A stretch of DNA of 64,000 bases, taken from NCBI RefSeq assembly GCF_001642475.1, contig NW_019173962.1, positions 227,994-291,993 of the forward strand. Direction: 5' to 3'. A program made the translations under genes and the position numbers. The stretch is from Fonsecaea monophora. Lineage: Eukaryota; Ascomycota; Eurotiomycetes; Chaetothyriales; Herpotrichiellaceae. Shown here piece by piece: positions 21,437 to 32,131 of this stretch. Position 1 is the stretch's first letter, and the number at the start of each line of letters is the position of its first letter. A model generated the notes under the pieces. It was not told the DNA's origin, ran no database searches, and worked only from the letters and a program-made list of their open reading frames with translations.

Positions 21437-22005
21437 CAAGATCAATGAGGTTCAATCTGTTCTGGACACCAGCTGGGTGGCTTATGGTCGATCGACAAGG
21501 TATGAGACTCTCAAAGGTTCTCACAAACGAGATATCAGAGTAGTATCATCACCCCATTTTCGACAGTTCTTTTTGACAGTGTCAGACCTGGCTGTCCTGA
21601 TTAGCAGGTGTGGGAGGCTATGCCACTGATATAGACACCCTGCAACGCATGTTTGGAGATATTCGAGGCCTTGTCAAATTCGTCAGCCAGATAAAGTTGG
21701 ATTTTGACTGGGAAACCCCTCGGCATGAGATCTGGGGTTCTGGGCATCCCGGCTGAATGATTCTCAAGCCAAATACGAAGTACTGAGAACATCATTTGAA
21801 CAAGATGCAAGCAAACTGCGGTTGGGTGAGACGAACTGAGCGAGCTGCTCGATTGGGACTAGTCGGTATATTGTTCTTACGAGGGCTGAGGGGCTATCCC
21901 AAAAACAGCCATAATCTTGGCATGTATCTTGGCATATCTGTCTCCTTTGCCCGATCAACTACTTTTCTAAGAAATCCGAACGACCTAACCGTCAAATATA
22001 GGGAA
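21437..22005. other. intergenic / possible decayed 5' part of the regulator
   Basis: 569 bp with no gene I can recognise; short frames on the minus strand do not resemble the missing regulator N-terminus. Confidence 0.45.
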
Positions 22006-23849
22006 ATGGACCCGAGCTTAGAGGACTTTAAGAGGCGGAAAGATCCTATTAGATCTCCAAAAGGGTAAGAACGCAATAACTCCCTTCCAATCCAGCACTG
22101 ACGCCCCGAAGAGCTAGAGGTCAGCAAACTCCTCGGCCAGCTCCGACCAAGTTCTTCCTGCCTCTGAACATCGCCTTCTACGTCTGCTTTGCCTCACACC
22201 TTGTGGCAGCGCTGTATGCACCAATCCAGGACTGTGACGAGACCTTCAACTACTGGGAACCCTTGCACTACCTAAATCATGGCTACGGCCTGCAGACATG
22301 GGAGTACTCTCCAGAATTCAGCATTCGGAGCTGGGCATATATCGGCCTACACGCCCTCCCCGCAAAGCTCGCCGGCGTCTTTGGCGGGTCAAAGATGTTC
22401 GAGTTCTATTCCCTCCGCGTCATGCTGGCATTTGTCTGCGCGGCAACTGAAGTCCGTCTTTACTCGGCCATATCTCGGACCATCAGTCCGAGGGTCGGGG
22501 TGACTTACCTTATGATTGTTACCTTCAGTCCCGGATTCTTCTACGCCTCTGCTGCATTTTTGCCATCTAGCTTTGCCATGTACACATCCGCCTTAGGTCT
22601 GACCTCTTTTATGGACTGGCATGGAGGATCTAAAACTGCCGCCGGCATCATGTGGTTTGGAATCGGCGCTCTGCTCGGATGGCCATTCTCGGGAGCCCTG
22701 ATTGTTCCTTTCGTTGTCGAAGAATGGCTCATGGCGGTAGTGGGACGAACAGATCTCTTCGAGACGTTCCGACGTTATCTAGACGGTGGTGCAAGGTGCT
22801 TGGTGGTTCTGGCCCTTCAAATCAGCATCGACACATTCTTTTACCACAAGATCGTGGTGGTGCCTTGGCGTATCGTTGCCTACAATATCTTTGGCGGCAA
22901 GGATCGCGGTCCTGACATATTCGGAACGGAACCATGGGACTACTACCTAAGGAATCTGCTGCTCAACTTCAATATGTGGTTTATCCTTGCTGCGATTTCA
23001 GGGCCACTTGTCCTGTTCCAGTCCATCATCCTGAACCAATACCCTACGAAACAAACGCTGCTCAGGACGCTGACCTTTCTCTCCCCGTTCTATGTGTGGC
23101 TGGTCATTTTCACCATTCAACCCCATAAGGAGGAAAGATTCATGTTTCCTGCGTACCCGTTCCTCGCTTTGAATGCCGCCATAGCATTCCACTCCCTTTT
23201 GGCGTGGATCGGATCGACGAACTCGTTCATCTTTGGCAAAATCCCAGCAAAACTGAAACTAGCAGTCATCTTACCGATTGTCCTTCTGGGCATTAATACC
23301 GGGCTGTTGCGTATCGTGGGGACGCTGACCGCATATCGGGCTCCATTGCAGATATACGACAGTCTCAAAGCATCGAACCTGACCCAGGAAGACAACACAG
23401 TCTGCTTCGGCAAGGATTGGTATCGCTTTCCGACTTCGCATTTTCTGCCTAACAATACCCATGCAAAGTTTGTCAAAAGTGAATTCGACGGGCTGCTACC
23501 TGGAGAGTTTCACGAGGGCAAGACTGGGTTTGGTTTCTTCCCGGGAACCTGGTTGGTGCCGCCTGGTATGAATGATCGAAATGAGGAAGATCCTGCAAAG
23601 TGTATCGATGTCCAGTACTGCACGTTCTTGGTCGATTCGTACATGCCGGGAATGGAAGCCACCGAGCACGAGCCACTATATGTTCTGGACGAGGATCGTT
23701 GGGAAAAGATCTCATGCGCACCATTTTTGGATGCGTCGAGGACCGGGACTCTTGCTAGGACGATTTGGATTCCCGAATCACCGGTCATACCACCCCGGTA
23801 TCGTCGACATTGGGGTGAACACTGCCTGCTGCGGCGAAGAGAGGTATAA
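22006..23849 (+). CDS. alg9: ALG9-type alpha-1,2-mannosyltransferase (GT22)
   Basis: ER membrane enzyme using dolichyl-phosphate mannose to add alpha-1,2 mannoses to the lipid-linked oligosaccharide for N-glycosylation. Exons 22006-22064 and 22118-23849 (53-bp intron, CTGAC branch), 596 aa. The first-loop signature PIQDCDETFNYWEPLHYL is the GT22 acidic motif (DE) and is followed by GLQTWEYSPEFSIRSW, both strongly ALG9-like. Multiple hydrophobic segments follow, with HKEERFMFPAYPFLALNAA, the conserved HKEERF motif of the family. The C-terminal third is luminal and hydrophilic. The short first exon encodes a charged cytosolic leader (DPSLEDFKRRKDP). ALG12 and GPI mannosyltransferases are relatives but match the first motif less well. 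Confidence 0.9.
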
Positions 23850-24373
23850 ATATAGAGACCGTGACAAGAAGCGGTACAATTCTGGTATTAATACAGACAG
23901 TCGCGCTCGAATACTTGCCTGCGACATCCCAGTTCCGGCAGATCCACGGCCAAGTCCGCGAACCTGGAAATCATGAGGTCGCGGTGGCTTGCCGCACCCC
24001 AAACGCTGTCCCTGGGGACAAAGTGCGCCATGCCGAAAGAGGCATATTTGTCCAGTGTCGACGATGCGAAGTGATTGGACAGCACCAACCACAGGTCTTG
24101 AAATCAGTGGTTAATGATAAGAATCCAACTGGACGGCAGATACCCATGCGATATCAGCACCCGTACATCTGGAGGTTCTGGCGTTGTCTGGGGGGCTGGT
24201 CAGGAATAGCTTCTGGCCTCTCGGCGGATCAGCACGTCGAATCCAGATATCGATTCCATTTCCAAAAGCTCATATACCTGCCGGAGCATTTGGATTTTGT
24301 TCTGAGGGTTTGGAGTCTTCCCTTTCGCTTCCTTGAATCTACAGCGCCAGCCCTCGTTCCGCAAACCACCGCC
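23850..24373. other. intergenic, 524 bp
   Basis: Between ALG9 and the DUF3445 gene. The downstream frame stays open through most of this stretch (from 23861), but without a good start; see rejected items. Confidence 0.55.
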
Positions 24374-25795
24374 ATGGATTCGGAAACACTCAGACACAAG
24401 ATCTCCGACCTCATCGCTAGGTCACAGCCGTACATTGAGCAAGCGAATGCCCATGTCCAGCCCTACGTGGAACAAGCCAACGACCATTTTCAGAAATCCA
24501 AACACCATTGCTCTTCGATCTTGAAATCGGCTCAGTCAGAGTTGCACACTTTGTCACAAAAGCCCCATTTCCAAGAAGTCCTCTATGGCCTGACCTTGTT
24601 CGTGTTCCTCGCCTTTGCAATCAGCCGTTTCGTCTCTTCCCGCCGCTCTCGGTACCCTACATCTCGCCCATCAACCCCACCGACACCACTCCTCGAAAAG
24701 GCCACTCATACCAAGGGGCCCAATGCCGCCCAGGCCCGGAAACCAGGGACGTGGATTCCGTCCGACTTTCAACGGCCCAAACCGCGAGCATACGAAAACT
24801 GGTCCATCGAGCACACAAAACCTCTGCCTTACCGCCCGTTTCGCTACGGACCCAAGTACTTCGTGACCATGGGTCTCCGTAACGTGAAATGGGACAACTG
24901 GATCGAGCTGGACAACCACTTCCCGCGCTTCCATGCGGACAAGGCGCGCCGAATCAAGGAACGCGGGCACAAGTGCTGCAGGACGGCGCCCGAGGCGTAC
25001 CCCGCGGCGCTGGAACTCCTGGAGGAATTCCGCTCGTACCTGCCGGACCGCTACCCGACGCTGTACCAGCGGACGGAGAAGGGGATCAAGAACCTGTGGT
25101 CGGGCGAGGAACTGGACACGACGTCGCGGCCGCTGCCGGAGGACCCGATGCAGACGGCGGCACGCATGGTGCAGGACGACCTGGCGATCATGCTCGAGGG
25201 CGAGGACGGGCAGTACTACCTGCTCGCGGGGGCGGTGCTACTAGCAGGCTTCTGGCGGCTGGAGGACAAGTACCGGATGCCGCTGTCGGAGATCCACACG
25301 AGCGGGGACGTGCCGCAGTTCAAGGAGAAGCTGGAGAAGGGGATGATGAACTTCTTCCGGCGACTCAAGCCCGAGGAGCTGGTCGCGCGCAACAACTACT
25401 TCCTGCAGGTCGACGACGACCTGGCCTGGTCGTACTCGATCGGCAGCGAGGACAGCCCCTCGATCAGCTGGAACACGGCCGAGAAGAACCGCGCCGTCGA
25501 GCACCACTACTTCCGCTCCGAGCGGCAGACCCTGCGCCGCCTCCCGCGCTCCGGTGGCGTCGTCTTCACCATCCGCACCTACTTCCACCCGATCACTGAG
25601 ATCGCCGAGGAGGACTACGTGCCCGGTCGCCTGGCCAGCGCCGTCCGCAGCTGGGGCGACGACGTCTCCCGCTACAAGGGCAAGGAAAAGTACGAGGCCG
25701 TCCTGCTCGAGTTCCTCGACAGGAAGCACCAGGAGCAGTTGGACCGGGGGCTCAAGCTGGACGAGGAGGACGAGAGGAGGAGTTATCCTTGGTGA
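24374..25795 (+). CDS. DUF3445 protein (heme-dependent oxidative N-demethylase-like), membrane-anchored
   Basis: Single exon, 473 aa from the ATG in gccATGg context. The N-terminal 65 residues are helical and contain a repeat (QPYIEQANAHV / QPYVEQANDHF). A transmembrane segment sits at about 73-92 (YGLTLFVFLAFAISRFV) with basic residues after it. The DUF3445 domain occupies about residues 140-455: YRPFRYGPKYFVTMGLRN, WIELDNHFPRFHADKARRI, DLAIMLEGEDGQYYLLAG, then SISWNTAEKNRAVEHHYFRSERQTLRRLP and RTYFHPITEI. Relatives include the alpha subunit of bacterial heme-dependent oxidative N-demethylase; fungal members are often mislabelled mannosyltransferases. GC content is markedly higher in the second half. 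Function in the fungus is unknown. Confidence 0.85.
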   Translation: MDSETLRHKISDLIARSQPYIEQANAHVQPYVEQANDHFQKSKHHCSSILKSAQSELHTLSQKPHFQEVLYGLTLFVFLAFAISRFVSSRRSRYPTSRPSTPPTPLLEKATHTKGPNAAQARKPGTWIPSDFQRPKPRAYENWSIEHTKPLPYRPFRYGPKYFVTMGLRNVKWDNWIELDNHFPRFHADKARRIKERGHKCCRTAPEAYPAALELLEEFRSYLPDRYPTLYQRTEKGIKNLWSGEELDTTSRPLPEDPMQTAARMVQDDLAIMLEGEDGQYYLLAGAVLLAGFWRLEDKYRMPLSEIHTSGDVPQFKEKLEKGMMNFFRRLKPEELVARNNYFLQVDDDLAWSYSIGSEDSPSISWNTAEKNRAVEHHYFRSERQTLRRLPRSGGVVFTIRTYFHPITEIAEEDYVPGRLASAVRSWGDDVSRYKGKEKYEAVLLEFLDRKHQEQLDRGLKLDEEDERRSYPW

Positions 25796-26021
25796 TGGTA
25801 TCCCACATATCTTGAATGGATATTTATATACATGTACATCTCTCTCTCTCTCTCGATATGAATATATACATAACACGTGTATACGTTCGTTTCTGCTTGC
25901 TATCCTACAAAAAAAAAGAAAAAGAATTGACTATACCGAGATGAATGAATGTTGTCTCGTCTCGTCTCGTCGGAAAGAAACCATGCATTGCATGTACTGT
26001 AATCTGGTGTGTCTGTACGTG

Positions 26022-26056
<35 letters not shown>

Positions 26057-26261
26057 CAGATTTGGTCCAGCGGGGAGAGTTCCTGGACACCCTCTCTACC
26101 AGTGATCACCTCCTACCAGCGCAAGGCTGGAAAAGAGTTGCTCATTTGCTCAAACCATAACGGCGCCTCCTACCCTATCCACTCGACCAAATTTTTTGAG
26201 GAGCATGAATGCATTGTCAGGATATACGCTGTAACCTCGTCTCTCGTTATCAATCACTTTT
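25796..26261. other. convergent intergenic region with microsatellites
   Basis: 466 bp between two converging genes. It contains (TC)8 at 25839-25854, a short GTCTC repeat near 25953-25970 and a long (AC)n tract at 26025-26053. Confidence 0.75.
26025..26053 (+). repeat. (AC)n dinucleotide microsatellite
   Basis: About 14 uninterrupted AC units in the convergent intergenic region; likely length-polymorphic. Confidence 0.95.
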
Positions 26262-28287
26262 TTACACCCGACTTCTCCTGCCCCTGCTTTCCTCCCCCGG
26301 CTCTCCACCCTCGAGCTCTTCCTTCAGCCGCCTGCGTTCCCTCGCTTCCCTGACCATGTTCTCATCCCTCTGTCTGATCCAGGCGCATTCGTCCCGAAAC
26401 TCGCAGACGCGACACTTCCACGCATCGACGACCTCGACGCCGCGCGGCTCCCGCTCTCCCTTCCAGAAAGACAGGGACGAGTAGAGAGAAGACGTGAGGA
26501 ACGAGGGGTTGAAGAGGATGGATTTGCTGCCCAGCATGTGCGAGTGAGCCTCCGCAGTGCTATTCGCGTTTTCACTGCGGTGTTTGTAATTGGTGGAGAT
26601 GTAACGTGCCGTGAGGATGGGCGAGAGTCGAGTTGGCTGGGACGGCGGCGTAGGGAGGGTGGAGAGGGAGGATGGTGGTGGAGCATTGGAATCTTGACTT
26701 GTATCACAGGAGTTGGTCACGCGTGGAATAGACCCCGGCGTCGAACTCGACGGGATGATGAACGTTGATCGAAACTGCTCCATCATAAAATCCCATAGAC
26801 TAGCAAGGGTGTTGTGCTGGAGAAGGACATCCATGGAGTCCTGCGTTGACGGCGTCAGTTCCTCCCTGACATGGTCACTCTGTTGTGATAACTCAAAGAC
26901 TTCTTGATTCAACCCGCCAATCTGCGCGATGAACCCGTCCGAGAATGTCTCGTGTATGTCAAATTTGTATCTCTCTGCCAGTTGAGAGAGGGAGAACTGT
27001 CCCTGTGCCATGTTTTCCAGCATGTGGTGGTAGAGATGTAGTTGGACTAGGGTCGGCCGAATAGCTGACCCTGTCGGTAAAGTGGGAGTGCCTCGTGTCT
27101 TGACATCGATGATATAGACCTTCCTCTCGTCATTCTGCTCTGACTTGCGCATCCTGCGGGCCGTAGGACTGCCACCGGCTTTTTGGCTGATATCGGCGTC
27201 GTCTCCCTTCAGAGCCTGTGACAGTGACTGACCTTCATCCCGGATCTCGTTTGTCACAAGGTAGTCCCTTATACTGGCCTGGTATTCTGGTAGCGGAGGT
27301 TCTGTATTCTTCTTTTCGAGCAGATTTCGACTCATCTCCTCGAGCTTGGGGTCAGGACACTCGTAAGTCAACTCGTCAATGACTCCGTTGACGATCTGTC
27401 CGCCTATTGATCCCCAGACCTCCAACTCGCGCGTCATTCCTTGTTCCCTGAGTGTTTTCAACCCTTGGATGATGTTCCATATCCGAAGACCCCAACCATC
27501 TTCTCTTTTTGAGATCTCCACAGGCACCGTGGCGTGTATCTCGTCTTCCAGCGCTTGGTGGACAGCACTACCCTGTTTCATTGCCGGTGTCCTCCTTTTC
27601 CGCCCGTGTTTCGTCAAGACATAGTAATATTGTAGCTCGCACCATGCGGGAGATATTAGATCGGTGACGGAGAGCGCTTTCATGGGAGGTTTGCGGAACC
27701 GTTCCAGAGGGGAACGAGCGTCTGACTCGGGAGGTTGCTGCTCCTGCTGGGCATCTTGTTTGGGTTGCGTGCGTCGTGGAGATGTCCCTCTTCCAGTCCT
27801 CACATCCTCTTCAGCAACAGGAGACAGTCTTTGCGAAGCTGGGCGCTGGTCAGCTTGTCAGCAGCCAAAAGTATTTGGGGGGTAGCTTTGTACAGAACTG
27901 ACTGCTTTGGTCGCATACGTTCTGGACAGGGACACTGGTAACTGAGCGAGGCTCGAGTTCCCACTGACGTCTAGCTTCGAGGCCAGACACCTTAGGCAGA
28001 CGAATGCCTCGAGGTGCTTCATAGTCTTCGATATCTGTCACGACCAGGGGCTCGATTTCCTGATCCGGCCTCGATTTGCCTGCGGCCTCGAGGAAAAGTC
28101 GGTCAATGATCTCGAGCGCTTCAGGATCTTCCCCAAAGTCGCTGTACTCGTCCGTGTCCTCATCATTCGGTGGCGAGCCTGGCCCGGTCCCCGTGTTCAC
28201 CAGATCGAATTGCATCAATACATTGTGACGTTGGGTCGACATTGTCGGGGTTTGAATGCGGCCTGGAAGTGGGTTTGTAGCCGTCAT
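26262..28287 (-). CDS. EXO5: exonuclease V (EXO5/DEM1), Fe-S single-strand nuclease
   Basis: Single-strand DNA exonuclease of the RecB-like/Cas4-like nuclease fold, mitochondrial in yeast. Two exons: 28287-27919 and 27845-26262, joined in phase 0 across a 73-bp intron (GTATGC ... CTGACCAG), giving 650 aa. The first Fe-S Cys is in TDLISPAWCELQYYY, the RecB motif I region in GSAVHQALEDE, active-site acidic residues in NGVIDELTYE, and the D-x-K signature in VYIIDVKTRGTP. The remaining three Fe-S Cys are in CRVCEFRDECAWIRQRDE near the C-terminus. The acidic N-terminal exon (NDEDTDEYSDFGEDPEALEIIDRL) is typical of fungal EXO5. All key residues are present, so it looks functional. Confidence 0.93.
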
Positions 28288-28766
28288 GATTCATTAACCA
28301 CCAGCGACGACTCGGACAACGTGAATGCAAAGCTGAAAACTTGCCCCGTCCCATCTTCAAATCCTAACATGACAGCCGTCTGCCTCGATATATTACTGGT
28401 TTGTTCCAACTTCAGGTCGCTTCATGTCGAAGGCCCGTCTGCCTGGCAGCGTCCTCGGAGGCGCGCTTTGGGGCTGCTCCTCACGCGTCGCGGGGCTAGA
28501 CACGACACCCAATCGATAGGTTATTGGCATGGTTTTACTCTGTATTCTATGATCTAGCCCGCGATTGCTGCCTGTACGCTCTCTATCCTAGAACACGGCC
28601 TATCCAATACACCAATGCCACAGATATTTCCGCGATAGAACGGCATCCGTGAAACGAGCTAGTCAGCCTTCCCCTGAACACAGCAGATCTCTTCTTTCCA
28701 ATAGACTGCTCTGCAGGCTGCTCCGAGTCATTCAAGCGCCGAATTGTACACCTGGACCGTCCGTGT
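28288..28766. other. intergenic, 479 bp
   Basis: Between two minus-strand genes: 5' flank of EXO5 and 3' flank of the Mpv17-like gene. Nothing else recognised. Confidence 0.55.
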
Positions 28767-29738
28767 TCACTTCGTCACCATGCTCTGCTTCAGCACTGGC
28801 CTGCTCAGCGTATCAATCTGCGCTTCAATTTTCTCTTCCGTCCGGTTGAGAAAACTCAGATAGCACTGCCACGCAACAGCAAAGACCCCGGAGAACATGA
28901 AGCGGTATTGAGGCGGAACAAAGGCAAAAGAGAACGCAGTCACCGCAGGCCATAATTTCAGAGAATTGAGCATGCTGATTGGCACCGCAGCTTGAATGCG
29001 CATAATGATGCCCATCGTGTGCTCGCCGGTCAGCAGGGCTTGCATGCCGAAAAAGTATGTGTTGAATACAGGAGTGAAAACAATTTGGTTTACAGCAACC
29101 TTTGTCGCGATGGAAGCGATTTTCGAGGGGTAGTTGAAACTCTGGCCCAGGAAGAGGAACCTGAACATCTCTGCTGTTAGCGCTCGCGGCTCCTGTGTTG
29201 TTCACCTTACATGCTCTGCTGGCGACCAACTGACGGTGTCTGGCCGTCAGGGTTGAATTTCATACCATTTGTAACCCGGTATCGCCGCGAGGGCTCCGAT
29301 CGTCAACATCCTCAGCGTCCGCCATGGGTTGTACGGTTCCCCTCCTATGTCTTGCGCCAGAATATCACCGCAAAGGTAGGTTGTCAGGGTCGTGCATAGT
29401 TGCACAGTGTAAGGCCTCTTCAACTGGGTGCGGTGGAACCATTGGAAGAATGTAGAGACCGGTCCCAGACGATGATACCACAGTTGGATCGGGATATCGA
29501 CGGGGTCGACGGGCTTCGAAGTCTCGCCGACGGGCACTTGATGAAGCGAGTGAGGAGGGATTGTATTTTGCGACCTTGGTCGAGGGCTCGTTGTGTCTTT
29601 CACAGGGCCAGAATTGGTTGAGTGCGACGAGTTTCTCTGCGCATGATGGTTGAGTCGGGCTCTCGCGCCCGACACTCGCACCCGAAACGACGTCGATCTG
29701 GCACTAGATTTGAGCGCTGCCCAGTGCAAAGGGTGCAT
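28767..29738 (-). CDS. Mpv17/PMP22 family membrane protein
   Basis: Small organellar membrane protein (mitochondrial inner membrane or peroxisome) of the Mpv17/Sym1/PMP22 family, proposed to form channels. Two exons: 29738-29266 and 29160-28767, joined as YKW|FLFLGQSFNYPSK, 288 aa. The acceptor is at TTCAG (29161); nearer AGs would give a stop. Family signatures: WYHRLGPVSTF, RPYTVQLCTTLTTYLCGDILAQ, WRTLRMLTIGALAAIPGYKW, NQIVFTPVFNTYFFGMQALL and a C-terminal WPAVTAFSFAFVPPQYRFMF, followed by the usual W..YLS. The N-terminal ~75 residues are basic and Ser/Thr-rich (KSSARSTSFRVRVSGARARLNHH), suggesting a mitochondrial presequence. The frame continues upstream to 29891, but the internal ATG fits better. 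Confidence 0.88.
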
Positions 29739-30386
29739 TATTGACGGAATGCCATTATGGATAGAATTGTCAGCCGTCCGACCAGGAATATTTCTCTCCG
29801 TAAACACATCTGCAAAACTAAATTCCTCTACTGAAGGGCAAAATTTGCCGTGGTCGCCTTGGGGCCCACTGGTTGCGTGCCCGGATGACACCCGCCTGCA
29901 GCCCCCCGATGCAAGCCAAAATAGGCGCTCGTACCCCTGGATCGTCGCCTGGTAGCACCAAGCAGAGATAGCTTGTACCCAACTCGGATCTTGGACGCCC
30001 CATGCCCGCTCGCAACAGGCAGAATAACAAAAACCAAAATGTCTGAGATGGAAATTTGAAATTACAAATTTGTTTTCGTGTTAACCTGAATTGCATTCAG
30101 ATTCTATCTGGTTGATGCAGCGCATTCTGCTGGTTCCATGTCATAGTCATGATGACTGGTATGATGCTGCGTGATGTACAAGCACGAGCAGAAGCAGAAG
30201 ACGCCAGAAGTCCCCGTAACCACCCGTGATCAATGTTGTAAAAACCAATACAAGCCCCTATGAATTCATTCCGTTTCGCCTTGTGTCAACTCATGAAACC
30301 CCCCGTACTCAAATCATGACCATGATCAACGCTCCCAACCTGCCAGGTGACTACCGATTGAGATGTTGCAAGTTTCAACCCATCAT
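29739..30386. other. intergenic, 648 bp
   Basis: 5' flank of the Mpv17-like gene and 3' flank of histone H3. No gene recognised. Confidence 0.55.
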
Positions 30387-30906
30387 CTAGGATCGCTCAC
30401 CACGGAGACGGCGGGCAAGTTGGATGTCCTTGGACTGGATGGTGACACGCTTGGCGTGGATGGCGCACAGGTTGGTATCCTCAAAGAGAGAGACGAGGTA
30501 AGCCTCAACGGACTCTTGGAGAGCGCCGATGGCGGATGACTGGAAGCGAAGATCGGACTTGAAGTCTTGAGCGATCTCACGGACCAAACGTTGGAAGGGA
30601 AGTTTGCTGTTCATGTTATTAGCTGATAGTTCTTCCAGAGTAGCAGTGACGACGACATACCGGATGAGCAACTCAGTGGACTTCTGGTAACGACGGATCT
30701 CACGGAGAGCGACGGTACCAGGCTTATATCTGTGAGGCTTCTTGACACCTCCAGTGCTGGGTGCGGACTTGCGAGCTGCCTTGGAGGCGAGCTGCTTTCT
30801 TGGGGCCTTGCCACCTAGAGATCGAGTCAGCGACGATTTGATGACGATGAGATGAATGAAGGCACTTACCAGTGGACTTGCGGGCAGTTTGCTTGGTACG
30901 AGCCAT
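30387..30906 (-). CDS. H3: histone H3
   Basis: Core nucleosome histone, 136 codons including Met. Exons: 30906-30870, 30814-30661, 30606-30387, giving MARTKQTARKSTG, then GKAPRKQLASKAARKSAP and a complete C-terminus to RRLRGERS. All three junctions are GT-AG and preserve the near-invariant protein. It is divergently paired with H4, the standard filamentous-fungal arrangement that allows joint S-phase control. Confidence 0.98.
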
Positions 30907-31715
30907 TGCGATGGATGGGTTTGATGATGAATTGAAAGTGTTGTTGATGGAATGGAAGATTGGCGGAAAACTGGAGATGATGAGTGAGGCTGGATGGGGA
31001 AGAAAAGCTAAGTGGACAAGGTGGGTGGGAGCGAGGTATTTGTAGTGAGGAAGGGTTGAAAGGCAGACGCTTGGCGTGATCTGATGTGCGGTTGCGGGAT
31101 GATTTCACCAACACGGAGCCAAATGACTCAAGGGCAGCGGCGGCAAGTGATTGCAGACAAAAAACAAAGTGATCAGATCAGGGCTGCCAAAACCCCCATG
31201 ATTCTGCTGGCCATTTTGCTGGTGATTCAGAACTCTGCCAAAATTGGCGTCTGATCCCGCCGCTTGGCGTACCACATCAAGATCTGGACCATGGCCCTGC
31301 ACCACTGTACACCCCCGCCATCACGCTCAACACTAGATAGTAATTGATGCATTTTGGATAAACTTGATCTGTAGGTGATACTGTCGCAATCTATCTGAAA
31401 GATCAATTGATTCATGTGGTTGTGGTTGAGAGATCAGTCAATCAGTACCGCAGCAAGGTCCAAGTGGGCGGGTGAGTGCAGTTCTCGGATCTGAATTCTG
31501 ATTGGTTGTGATCCGAACTGCGCCGGGTTGATCTCAAGGGTGCGCAACAGGCACTGCCGGGGTGCATAAGTCTCCCCCCACCCGTCGCCATTTCCATCCA
31601 AGTCTTACTCTCTCATCTCATCCATTCAACCATCACAGCCTTCACAGCAACCTTCTTGCAACAACTCATACCACACCTTTCCATTCTCTTAAAACAACTT
31701 CATCCCTTCATCAAA
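30907..31715. promoter_or_regulatory. bidirectional histone H3-H4 promoter
   Basis: 809 bp between the two start codons. Inverted CCAAT boxes (ATTGG) occur near 31238 and 31502, and CTTGGCGT occurs near 31071 and 31262. Long C/T-rich leaders precede both ATGs (for H4 about 31565-31715). A clear TATA box is not visible. Confidence 0.65.
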
Positions 31716-32131
31716 ATGACTGGACGTGGCAAGGGCGGCAAGGGCCTCGGCAAGGGTGGTGCCAAACGCCACCGAAAGATTCTTCGTGACAACATCCAGG
31801 GTATCACCAAGCCCGCTATTCGACGTCTCGCCCGTCGTGGTGGTGTCAAGCGTATCTCAGCCATGATCTACGAAGAGACCCGTGGTGTCCTCAAGACCTT
31901 CCTGGAAGGTGTTATCCGTGATGCTGTCACATACACTGAACAGTGAGTATTTCCTGTGAAGCATTCGATATGCACTTTATACTAACCATCTTGCAGCGCC
32001 AAACGAAAGACTGTCACCTCATTGGATGTTGTCTATGCTCTCAAGAGACAAGGCCGCACTCTCTACGGTTCGTCACTCTTGCGTCTTTTACTCAGGCAAT
32101 CACTAATTGGTATTCAGGCTTCGGTGGTTAA
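31716..32131 (+). CDS. H4: histone H4
   Basis: Core nucleosome histone, 103 codons plus stop. Exons 31716-31942, 31997-32067 and 32118-32131. It starts TGRGKGGKGLGKGGAKRHRK after Met; the second exon supplies AKRKTVTSLDVVYALKRQGRT and the last exon is only 14 nt, encoding the end of the invariant tail GFGG and TAA. The intron before it (32068-32117) is 50 bp with donor GTTCGT. Confidence 0.98.

Noticed and set aside
23861..24373. 171-codon upstream extension of the DUF3445 frame
   Set aside because: The ORF begins without a good start, resembles nothing, and the ATG at 24374 has a strong context and precedes the helical N-terminus expected.
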